Numbered from the stretch's first letter, positions 1 to 4,687 are shown. The stretch is 5,393 bases of DNA from an uncultured Bacillota bacterium (GCA_949297205.1 CASFSH010000107.1:1-5393); one strand, 5' to 3'. Numbers and translations are program-made. Notes: generated by a model from the letters alone, not told the origin.

Positions 1-20
1 ATAATAGCTATCTTTTTCAA
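1..20 (-). CDS. yidD: YidD membrane-protein insertion factor, N-terminal fragment (runs off left edge)
   Basis: Only the first six complete codons plus two bases are in the window. Read on the minus strand from a TTG start at 18-20 they give M-K-K-I-A-I, matching the usual hydrophobic beginning of YidD proteins. The start is supported by a ribosome binding site AAGGTG at 26-31, five bases upstream and overlapping the end of rnpA. The gap to the rnpA stop is four bases, and rnpA-yidD is the usual order in Bacillota, so translation is probably coupled. YidD family proteins are small, membrane-associated and thought to help YidC-mediated insertion of inner-membrane proteins. The identification rests on position and a few residues only, so it is provisional. 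Confidence 0.6.
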
Positions 21-24
21 CTTA

Positions 25-369
25 TCACCTTCTGTTTTTATCGATTGCGGTTTTTTTAACTGCTGAAATTAAAGATTTTCTTATATCTTCGCATTTAGTT
101 TCTTTTTTTATTGTGTTTCTGGCTATAAATATGACATCAAATCCCGTAAAATCAATATCACTTAATCTTACGCTCTCTTTCATAAGTCTTCTAGCCCTGT
201 TTCTCATAACCGCATTGCCGACTTTTTTACTTGCCAGAAAAGCAATTCGTCCGTACGACAGTCCGTTTTCCTTAAAAAAAACCACCACATATTTATGGGC
301 GGTCGATTTTCCTTTTTTATATACTCTGTCGAAATTTCGTTTTCCGCTTAATACATTTTCTTTAAGCAT
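25..369 (-). CDS. rnpA: Ribonuclease P protein component
   Basis: This 114-residue protein has the usual length for RnpA, the basic protein subunit that binds the catalytic RNase P RNA and helps it recognise and cleave the 5' leader of pre-tRNAs in the cytoplasm. The N-terminus (LKENVLSGKRNFDRVYKKGK) is typical, with the F-x-x-V-Y-K-x-G pattern. The family signature lies at residues 47-62: S-K-K-V-G-N-A-V-x-R-N-R-A-R-R-L, containing the RNR motif at 56-58 that contacts the RNA. The protein is rich in Lys and Arg. It starts 5 bases after the rpmH stop and has only a weak ribosome binding site, so it is probably translated from the rpmH message by coupling. Its stop codon overlaps the ribosome binding site of yidD. 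Function is assigned with high confidence from the signature and the conserved rpmH-rnpA-yidD order. Confidence 0.97.
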   Translation of the reverse strand: MLKENVLSGKRNFDRVYKKGKSTAHKYVVVFFKENGLSYGRIAFLASKKVGNAVMRNRARRLMKESVRLSDIDFTGFDVIFIARNTIKKETKCEDIRKSLISAVKKTAIDKNRR

Positions 370-374
370 TTTAC

Positions 375-509
375 TTAAGCTGTCAGAGATTTTCTGCCCT
401 TAGCTCTTCTGTTTTTAAGAATATTTCTTCCACTCTTAGTCTTCATTCTTTTTCTGAAGCCGTGTTCTTTCTTTCTCTGTCTTTTCTTAGGTTGAAAAGT
501 CATTTTCAT
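375..509 (-). CDS. rpmH: 50S ribosomal protein L34
   Basis: This 44-residue, extremely basic protein is a textbook L34, a small component of the large ribosomal subunit. The conserved T-F-Q-P-K-K-R-Q-R-K block at residues 4-13, the H-G-F-R-K-R-M block at 16-22 and the C-terminal R-R-A-K-G-R-K-S-L-T-A at 34-44 are all present. The start at 507-509 is preceded by a near-perfect ribosome binding site AAGGAGGT at 517-524, seven bases upstream. A second in-frame ATG two codons in (501-503) is a possible alternative but would sit too far from that site. It is first in the leftward operon and is served by the near-consensus promoter at 576-604. Its divergent placement next to dnaA is a hallmark of bacterial origins. 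Confidence 0.98.
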   Translation of the reverse strand: MKMTFQPKKRQRKKEHGFRKRMKTKSGRNILKNRRAKGRKSLTA

Positions 510-538
510 GATCGTTACCTCCTTTTAATTTTCTCATT

Positions 539-560
539 CCCAATCTGAATCTCAATCGGG
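539..560 (-). other. Small hairpin in the rpmH 5' leader
   Basis: On the rpmH transcript CCCGATT and GATTGGG can pair as a 7-bp stem with two G-U pairs around an 8-base loop. It lies within the predicted leader, about 14 bases upstream of the ribosome binding site. It may be a chance structure or a stabilising 5' hairpin; no known ribosomal-protein leader motif is recognised. Confidence 0.25.
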
Positions 561-575
561 TACACATGCTTTGTA

Positions 576-604
576 ATTATACTGTTTAAGATAAAAAAAG
601 TCAA
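576..604 (-). promoter_or_regulatory. Housekeeping sigma (SigA-type) promoter for rpmH-rnpA-yidD
   Basis: On the minus strand a TTGACT -35 element (599-604) is separated by exactly 17 bases from a perfect TATAAT -10 element (576-581). Transcription would start near 568-570, giving a leader of about 60 bases before rpmH. This is the best promoter match in the window, which fits the strong expression expected of a ribosomal protein gene. Confidence 0.85.
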
Positions 605-651
605 TAAAAACACCTTTCCATTTACATTTCATCATGTTTAATATGCTAAAA

Positions 652-680
652 ATAAAAAAATATCTGCTAATTTTTTTTAT
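652..680. repeat. A-tract/T-tract imperfect inverted repeat
   Basis: ATAAAAAAAT (652-661) and ATTTTTTTTAT (670-680) form an inverted repeat differing by one T, around an 8-base spacer. The stem is A/T only, so a stable RNA hairpin is unlikely, and no gene ends here. Phased A/T tracts of this sort can bend DNA or ease melting near an origin; that role is inference. Confidence 0.35.
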
Positions 681-702
681 AATCATCAATATTTAGTGGT
701 GC

Positions 703-719
703 TGTTAATATTATTAACA
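703..719. repeat. 17-bp perfect palindrome upstream of dnaA
   Basis: TGTTAATA and TATTAACA are perfect inverted 8-mers around a single central T. The right half (711-719, TTATTAACA) is also a two-mismatch DnaA box and lies exactly 12 bases before the next box. It could be an operator for a dimeric regulator or a pair of degenerate DnaA sites. It resembles a Rex operator, but the half-site spacing is 5 rather than 4. Confidence 0.45.
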
Positions 720-722
720 ACT

Positions 723-743
723 TTATCAACAACCTGTGGATAA
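723..743. promoter_or_regulatory. Inverted pair of DnaA boxes
   Basis: TTATCAACA (723-731, plus orientation, one mismatch to TTATCCACA) faces TGTGGATAA (735-743, a perfect box in minus orientation) with three bases between them. They are expected binding sites for DnaA domain IV, forming the left core of the upstream origin cluster. Confidence 0.85.
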
Positions 744-784
744 TTTATAAAAAATCAAAATTACTTAATAGTTTTTTTATCACT

Positions 785-812
785 TGTCTGTGGATAACTT
801 TGTTGATATTAT
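785..812 (+). promoter_or_regulatory. Candidate dnaA promoter overlapping DnaA boxes
   Basis: A TTGTCT -35-like element (785-790) lies 16 bases before a TATTAT -10-like element (807-812). Transcription would begin near 819, about 32 bases before dnaA. The perfect DnaA box at 789-797 and the weaker one at 801-809 sit inside it, so bound DnaA could block RNA polymerase and repress its own gene. The match is moderate, and other weak candidates exist in this AT-rich DNA. Confidence 0.4.
789..809 (-). promoter_or_regulatory. Tandem DnaA boxes next to dnaA
   Basis: TGTGGATAA (789-797) is a perfect minus-orientation DnaA box. TGTTGATAT (801-809) is a weaker copy with two mismatches, in the same orientation and 12 bases further on. 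Both lie 40 to 60 bases before the dnaA start. Confidence 0.8.
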
Positions 813-850
813 ATTTAGTGTCACTTTAATTTTAAGGAGATAATTATTTA

Positions 851-2209
851 ATGAGCGATTATAATAAAAAATGGGCATATGTGCTGGAACTACTTGAACC
901 TGAAGTTAATGAAGTAACATTTGAAACATGGTTTGAGCCTCTTAAATTCAGTTCAATAGATGAAAAAAAAGGTATCCTCTATATATTGTGCGATACTGAA
1001 TTTGCCATATCTACAATTAACAACAGATACATGCATCTTTTAGAAGGATATGCTGAAGCTGTATTTAAAAATAAATATAAAATAAAACTTATTCTTGAAG
1101 GAAATATAAGTGAAAATAAAAATGAAATCAAAAAAGTTTCATTTTCCACAACTTCCACAGTAAATGAAGATTTTGATAAGGAACTTATATCAAATCCAAA
1201 ATATACATTTGATAATTTTGTAGTTGGTTCAAATAACGAATATGCTCATGCAGCTGCTCTTGCCGTTGCTGAAAATCCTTCAAAAAATTTTAATCCTCTT
1301 TATCTTTACAGTGAATCAGGACTCGGTAAGACTCATCTTATGTATGCTATATGCAATCATATTATGCAGCATTATAAAGATAAAAAAGTTTTATATGTAA
1401 CAAGTGAAATGTTCACGAATGAAATAATAAGTGCTATAAAATACGAAAAAACCAGAGAATTCAGAGATAAATACAGACAAATGGATGTTCTTCTGATAGA
1501 TGATGTACAATTTTTTGAAGGAAAGGAACAAACACAAGAGGAGCTCTTTAATACATTTAACTATCTTTATGACAACAATAAGCAATTGGTTTTTTCCAGC
1601 GACAGACCTCCGAAAGAATTAAAAAATCTTGATGAAAGACTAACATCAAGATTCGGATGGAAAATTGTAGCCGATATAAAAAAGCCAAATTACGAAACAA
1701 GAATGGCTATATTAAGCAAAAAAGCCGAACAGGAAAATCTTGAAATAGATGATAATATAGAAACAGTCCTCTCGATGATAGCCGAAAGAGTTACAACAAA
1801 TGTACGAGAGCTTGAAGGAGCATTTACAAATCTCTACACAATGGCTGTTATGCTCGGAAAAAAGATAACACCTGAATTTGCAAGGGAAAATCTGCAGAAT
1901 ATATTTACTGATGATCAAAAAGACATAAATGTTGAAACAATAAAAAGAGTAGTAAGTAAATATTTCAACATATCGGTAAAGGATATAGAAGGCAGAAAAA
2001 GATCAAGGAACATATCACATCCAAGACAGATAGCAATGTATCTCACAAGAGAATTTACTGATCTTTCACTTCCTAATATAGGGAAAGCCTTTGGAGGAAA
2101 AGACCATACAACAGTGCTTCACGCATATGAAAAAATATCTGAAGAAATAAAAAAAGATAATCCAACAAAAGCATATGTAGATGAAATAATATCAAGAATA
2201 AAAATATAA
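851..2209 (+). CDS. dnaA: Chromosomal replication initiator protein DnaA
   Basis: This 452-residue protein has the normal DnaA length and all four domains. Domain I (about 1-85) carries the W-x-x-V-L-E-L and F-E-T-W-F pattern; domain II (about 86-115) is a short variable linker. Domain III is the AAA+ ATPase, with Walker A S-G-L-G-K-T at 156-161, Walker B L-L-I-D-D at 214-218, sensor I S-S-D-R-P-P at 249-254, the arginine finger region S-R-F at 266-268 and sensor II N-V-R-E-L-E-G at 317-323. Domain IV has the DNA-binding signature with G-G-K-D-H-T-T-V at 415-422. ATP-bound DnaA binds DnaA boxes, melts oriC and helps load the helicase. The first Walker A glycine is replaced by Ser154. The start is set by the AAGGAG site at 834-839, 11 bases upstream, and by a typical N-terminus. 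DnaA boxes flank the gene on both sides. Confidence 0.99.
   Translation: MSDYNKKWAYVLELLEPEVNEVTFETWFEPLKFSSIDEKKGILYILCDTEFAISTINNRYMHLLEGYAEAVFKNKYKIKLILEGNISENKNEIKKVSFSTTSTVNEDFDKELISNPKYTFDNFVVGSNNEYAHAAALAVAENPSKNFNPLYLYSESGLGKTHLMYAICNHIMQHYKDKKVLYVTSEMFTNEIISAIKYEKTREFRDKYRQMDVLLIDDVQFFEGKEQTQEELFNTFNYLYDNNKQLVFSSDRPPKELKNLDERLTSRFGWKIVADIKKPNYETRMAILSKKAEQENLEIDDNIETVLSMIAERVTTNVRELEGAFTNLYTMAVMLGKKITPEFARENLQNIFTDDQKDINVETIKRVVSKYFNISVKDIEGRKRSRNISHPRQIAMYLTREFTDLSLPNIGKAFGGKDHTTVLHAYEKISEEIKKDNPTKAYVDEIISRIKI
1142..1150 (+). promoter_or_regulatory. Possible DnaA box inside dnaA
   Basis: TTTTCCACA differs by one base from the consensus and equals the box at 2291-2299. It lies in the codons for the variable domain II linker, where protein sequence is under little constraint. 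An isolated one-mismatch site may be chance. Confidence 0.35.
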
Positions 2210-2216
2210 ACATATT

Positions 2217-2225
2217 TGTGGAAAA
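2217..2225 (-). promoter_or_regulatory. DnaA box, minus orientation
   Basis: TGTGGAAAA, read on the minus strand as TTTTCCACA, has one mismatch to consensus. It begins eight bases after the dnaA stop and is the left arm of the inverted repeat. Confidence 0.65.
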
Positions 2226-2236
2226 AAACTGCTGTT

Positions 2237-2256
2237 TTATCCACATTTTATCAACA
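2237..2256 (+). promoter_or_regulatory. Tandem DnaA boxes, one perfect
   Basis: TTATCCACA (2237-2245) is a perfect box; TTATCAACA (2248-2256) has one mismatch and the same orientation. Their starts are 11 bases apart, about one helical turn, so two DnaA molecules could bind on the same face and cooperate. Confidence 0.88.
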
Positions 2257-2290
2257 GGAAAGAGTATTTATATTTCAACAGTAACAGCTC

Positions 2291-2299
2291 TTTTCCACA
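2291..2299 (+). promoter_or_regulatory. DnaA box next to the DnaA-trios
   Basis: TTTTCCACA, one mismatch to consensus, lies 12 bases before the first trio and in the same orientation as the tandem boxes. In Bacillus subtilis the box in this position anchors the DnaA filament that spreads onto the trios. Confidence 0.8.
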
Positions 2300-2301
2300 A
2301 A

Positions 2302-2330
2302 TTCACAGATACTACTACTTCTATTACTAT
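2302..2330 (+). promoter_or_regulatory. Weak candidate promoter for dnaN
   Basis: TTCACA (2302-2307) and TACTAT (2325-2330) are spaced by 17 bases and resemble -35 and -10 elements with one and two mismatches. They overlap the trio array, so the similarity may be incidental. dnaN is probably also reached by read-through from dnaA, since no terminator is visible between them. Confidence 0.25.
2312..2329. other. DnaA-trio array (origin unwinding element)
   Basis: Six consecutive triplets read CTA-CTA-CTT-CTA-TTA-CTA on the plus strand. Their complements are 3'-GAT or one-base variants, the trinucleotide pattern known as DnaA-trios, to which a DnaA filament binds as single-stranded DNA. The array follows a DnaA box and runs directly into A/T-only DNA, the arrangement known from Bacillus subtilis. 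Confidence 0.85.
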
Positions 2331-2348
2331 AAAATAATATAAAAATAT
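2328..2348. other. A/T-only duplex-unwinding element
   Basis: Twenty-one consecutive bases contain only A and T, immediately after the trio array. This is the easiest DNA to melt in the downstream origin and the probable start of the open bubble. Its role is inferred from its position. Confidence 0.7.
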
Positions 2349-2372
2349 CAGAAAGTCTGGAGGAATATCATT

Positions 2373-3485
2373 ATGAAATTTACCTGTAATCAACAGATAC
2401 TTGCAAAAGCCTTGAACACAGTTTCAAAGGCCGTAACTGTAAGAACTACGATTCCTATTCTAAAAGGGATTCTTATAGAAGCAAAAAATGGAAAAATAAA
2501 ATTAAGCGCATCAGATCTTGATATAAGCATAGAAAAAACTGCAGAAGCAGTAATAGAAGAAGAAGGAAGTCTTGTAGTTTCAGCAAGACTTTTCAGCGAT
2601 ATCATCAGAAAACTTCCTAATGAAAGTATAAGCTTTGAAAAAATTGATGGAAACAATATGCTCATAAAAACTGCAGGAAGTGAATTTACAATAGTAGGAC
2701 AACCTTCAGATGAGTTTCCTGATATAACTGATGTAGGAGATGTTATATCTACCCTTTCCTTTGATAAGGAAATATTGAAATATATGATTAAAAGTACATA
2801 CTTTTCTGCAAGTTCAGACGATTCCAAGGGGGTTATAGTAGGTGTGCTTCTTGAAATGGAAGAAAATAGTTTTAATATGGTAGCTTTGGACGGATTTAGA
2901 ATGGCAATATGCAGAGAAAGAATAAAAAACGAAAAAGAAGGAAATATAATAATTCCTGGAAAAACTATAGCTGAAATCCTTAAAATCCTCTCTGAATCCG
3001 AAGATGAACAGGATATTGAAATGGTAGTTGGAAAGAAAAAGGCAAATGTACTTATGAAAGATACCAGAATTTCCGTAAATCTCATAGACGGTGAATTTAT
3101 AAAATACAGAGATATACTTCCTAAGGAATCAACTACAAGAATAAATATAAACAGACAGGAGTTTCTTACAGGTATAGAAAGGGCTTCTCTACTTGCGAAG
3201 GAAGGAAAGAATAATCTTATAAAATGTACGATTTCAGGAAATCTTCTCACCATAAACTCAAAATCTGAGGAAGGGACCGTAAAAGAGGATATAATAATGG
3301 AAAAGACCGGAGAAGATATGCAGATAGGATTTAATTCAAAATATCTTTCAGAAGCGCTAAAAGCTATAGAAGATGAAGAGATAATGCTGGAACTTAAAAC
3401 TTCTGTCACTCCTTGCATAATAAAACCTGTTGAGGGAAACGGATATGAATATCTTGTACTTCCTGTAAGAATTTCATCAAATTAA
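2373..3485 (+). CDS. dnaN: DNA polymerase III beta subunit (sliding clamp)
   Basis: This 370-residue protein has the normal length for the bacterial beta clamp, a ring-shaped dimer that encircles DNA and tethers the replicative polymerase and repair proteins. Three clamp domains can be placed at about 1-125, 126-250 and 251-370. Typical features are the N-terminal MKF...L-x-K-A-L-x-x-V-S-K-A-V block with T-I-P-I-L-K-G (residues 26-32), L-D-G-F-R-M-A at 172-178 (usually TDG-x-R-L-A), L-I-D-G-E-F at 237-242 and the C-terminal L-P-V-R at 363-366, part of the partner-binding cleft. A GGAGG ribosome binding site at 2359-2363, nine bases upstream, sets the start. It follows the origin and precedes recF by only 19 bases, so dnaN and recF are surely co-transcribed. 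No odd features are seen. Confidence 0.99.
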   Translation: MKFTCNQQILAKALNTVSKAVTVRTTIPILKGILIEAKNGKIKLSASDLDISIEKTAEAVIEEEGSLVVSARLFSDIIRKLPNESISFEKIDGNNMLIKTAGSEFTIVGQPSDEFPDITDVGDVISTLSFDKEILKYMIKSTYFSASSDDSKGVIVGVLLEMEENSFNMVALDGFRMAICRERIKNEKEGNIIIPGKTIAEILKILSESEDEQDIEMVVGKKKANVLMKDTRISVNLIDGEFIKYRDILPKESTTRININRQEFLTGIERASLLAKEGKNNLIKCTISGNLLTINSKSEEGTVKEDIIMEKTGEDMQIGFNSKYLSEALKAIEDEEIMLELKTSVTPCIIKPVEGNGYEYLVLPVRISSN

Positions 3486-3495
3486 TAAATAATTT

Positions 3496-3504
3496 AAGCG
3501 AGTT
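3496..3504 (+). promoter_or_regulatory. Poor ribosome binding site of recF
   Basis: The only purine-rich stretch before the recF ATG is AAGCGAG (3496-3502), with an interrupted match and a spacer of two bases. Every other plus-strand gene here has a clear GGAG or GAGG site. Coupling to dnaN translation may compensate, and low RecF output is plausible. Confidence 0.45.
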
Positions 3505-4596
3505 ATGTATATAGAGAAATTATCCCTTGAAAATTATAGAAATTATAAAACCTTTGAAGCGGTGTTTGATAAAAAAGTAAATCTTATTTTAGGAGAAAAT
3601 GCTCAAGGAAAAACAAATCTTATAGAATCTATTTATATGTCTTCGTTCGGAAAATCGTTCAGAACTTCAAAAGACAGAGAGGTTATCTGTTTTAATAAAG
3701 ATTATTGCAGGATAAAAATAGATTATATTAAGTACGGAGATAAGGGAACAGTTGAAATATATATAGGAAATGACGGAAAGAAAGGAATAAAGACTGACGG
3801 AATAAATGTAAAAAAAATTTCACAGTTAGTTGAAAATATTCTGTGCGTAATATTTTCTCCTGAAGATCTTAAAATAGTCAAAGAAGAGCCTTCAAAAAGA
3901 AGAAATTTTATAGATAGAGAACTTTGTCAGCTTCGTGTAAAATACATGGACAGTCTTGCAAAATATAAGAAAATTCTTCTTCAAAGAAATACATATCTTA
4001 AAGAAAAAAATCCTGATAAAAATATAATAAATGTATGGGATGAACAATTGGCTGATGTGGGAGCTGATATAATAACAGAAAGAAGCGGATTTGTAGAAAA
4101 GATAAATCTTATAAGTGCGGAAATTCACAGTAAAATAACAGATGGAAAGGAAAAGTTAGTTATATCTTATGTTCCGAATATTTCAGATGAAGGTACAAAA
4201 GATGAAATAAAAAGCAGGTTTTTAAAAAGTCTTGAAGAAAGTTTAAATAAGGATATTTACAGCTGCAGCACATCAAGGGGTCCTCATAAGGATGATATGA
4301 AAATAACTGTTGATGGTAAAGATGCAAGAAAATATTGCTCTCAAGGGCAGCAGAGAACGGCAGCTCTTTCATTAAAACTTGCGGAAATTTTCCTTATAAA
4401 AGAGGAAAAGGAAGAAAGTCCGGTTCTCCTTTTAGATGATGTATTAAGCGAGCTTGACAGTGAAAGGCAGAAATTTTTAATAAATAGTCTGCATGATATT
4501 CAGGTGTTTATAACAGCCACGGAAATACCAGATGAAGTTATGAAATCAATGGAAGAAAGAAAAATATTAAATATTAAAAAAGGCTTCCTGATATAG
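3505..4596 (+). CDS. recF: DNA replication and repair protein RecF
   Basis: This 363-residue SMC-like ATPase has the usual RecF length. RecF acts with RecO and RecR to load RecA on gapped DNA and helps stalled forks. The N-terminus M-Y-I-x-K-L-x-L-x-N-Y-R-N-Y is classic, fixing the start despite a weak ribosome binding site; an in-frame stop at 3490-3492 rules out an upstream start. Walker A is G-E-N-A-Q-G-K-T at residues 30-37, the conserved S-R-G-P-H-K-D-D lies at 257-264, the ABC signature S-Q-G-Q-Q-R-T at 279-285, Walker B V-L-L-L-D-D at 307-312 and the D-loop S-E-L-D at 315-318. All motifs needed for ATP binding are intact. It follows dnaN directly, without the S4-domain gene often found between them, and is followed by a terminator at 4606-4639. 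Confidence 0.98.
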   Translation: MYIEKLSLENYRNYKTFEAVFDKKVNLILGENAQGKTNLIESIYMSSFGKSFRTSKDREVICFNKDYCRIKIDYIKYGDKGTVEIYIGNDGKKGIKTDGINVKKISQLVENILCVIFSPEDLKIVKEEPSKRRNFIDRELCQLRVKYMDSLAKYKKILLQRNTYLKEKNPDKNIINVWDEQLADVGADIITERSGFVEKINLISAEIHSKITDGKEKLVISYVPNISDEGTKDEIKSRFLKSLEESLNKDIYSCSTSRGPHKDDMKITVDGKDARKYCSQGQQRTAALSLKLAEIFLIKEEKEESPVLLLDDVLSELDSERQKFLINSLHDIQVFITATEIPDEVMKSMEERKILNIKKGFLI

Positions 4597-4605
4597 GTAA
4601 ATAAA

Positions 4606-4639
4606 AAAACGTCCGTTAAATTGCAAAAATGGGCGTTTT
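4606..4639 (+). terminator. Intrinsic terminator after recF
   Basis: AAAACGTCCG (4606-4615) can pair with TGGGCGTTTT (4630-4639) as a 10-bp stem with two G-U pairs and a 14-base loop, ending in four T. An A run precedes the stem, so it could also act in the reverse direction. It begins ten bases after the recF stop and closes the dnaA-dnaN-recF unit. Confidence 0.7.
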
Positions 4640-4649
4640 ATTGTATAAT
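4621..4649 (+). promoter_or_regulatory. Candidate gyrB promoter
   Basis: TTGCAA (4621-4626) lies exactly 17 bases before a perfect TATAAT (4644-4649). The start of transcription would be near 4656, giving a leader of about 32 bases. The -35 element is in the loop of the preceding terminator hairpin. A perfect -10 and ideal spacing make it likely to be used. Confidence 0.75.
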
Positions 4650-4687
4650 GAAATGTATTTTATAAACTATTAATAGAGGTGAAAAAC

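Larger units (their letters stand above)
510..850. other. Divergent rpmH-dnaA intergenic region, upstream half of a bipartite oriC
   Basis: This 341-base stretch has no convincing gene. From left to right it holds the rpmH ribosome binding site, a small leader hairpin, the rpmH promoter, an A-tract/T-tract inverted repeat (652-680), a 17-bp palindrome (703-719), a cluster of DnaA boxes (711-809), a candidate dnaA promoter and the dnaA ribosome binding site (834-839). The two perfect DnaA boxes (735-743 and 789-797, both minus orientation) and the location between divergent rpmH and dnaA support an origin role. In Bacillus subtilis the corresponding region carries origin boxes and dnaA autoregulation; that the same holds here is inferred. 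Confidence 0.8.
2215..2301. repeat. Inverted repeat enclosing the downstream DnaA box cluster
   Basis: TTTGTGGAAAA (2215-2225) is the exact reverse complement of TTTTCCACAAA (2291-2301). Each arm contains a one-mismatch DnaA box, and inside each arm is a GCTGTT (2231-2236; reverse complement AACAGC at 2283-2288), offset by three bases. The arms enclose two further boxes. There is no T-tract after it, so it does not look like a terminator of dnaA. Confidence 0.75.
2210..2372. other. dnaA-dnaN intergenic region, downstream half of oriC with the unwinding site
   Basis: This 163-base gap holds, in order, an inverted DnaA box (2217-2225), two tandem plus-strand boxes (2237-2256), a final plus-strand box (2291-2299), a DnaA-trio array (2312-2329), an A/T-only run (2328-2348) and the dnaN ribosome binding site (2359-2363). 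The order of box, spacer, trios and AT-rich DNA is that of the Bacillus subtilis basal unwinding system between dnaA and dnaN. This is therefore the most probable place where replication bubbles open. Assignment as oriC is strong; the exact melting site is inferred. Confidence 0.92.

Noticed and set aside
113..403. A 96-codon plus-strand frame, hydrophobic, facing dnaA.
   Set aside because: It lies opposite rnpA and part of rpmH, whose conserved motifs are unmistakable. Its hydrophobic content comes from complementing Lys/Arg-rich codons.
703..720. A Rex (NADH-sensing repressor) operator upstream of dnaA.
   Set aside because: The TGTTAA and TTAACA half-sites are five bases apart, while Rex operators have four, so the match is not claimed; the palindrome is reported without a regulator.
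803..830. An alternative dnaA promoter TTGATA-16-TTTAAT.
   Set aside because: Its transcription start would fall in or next to the ribosome binding site at 834-839, leaving almost no leader.
1391..1918. Two short minus-strand frames inside dnaA.
   Set aside because: They lie opposite the AAA+ core and have no sensible start context or family features.
2257..2296. A dnaA terminator made of GGAAAGAG and CTCTTTTCC.
   Set aside because: The arms pair only with a bulge around a loop of over 20 bases, and no T-tract follows. The arms are better explained as origin sequence.
2390..3418. A 342-codon open frame on the minus strand opposite dnaN.
   Set aside because: It is the antisense shadow of a fully conserved dnaN. 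It is dominated by Ser, Ile and Phe as expected from reversed AGA, GAT and GAA codons, matches no recognised family, and has no independent context.
3892..4372. Two short minus-strand frames inside recF.
   Set aside because: They are antisense to intact recF and explained by its codon use.
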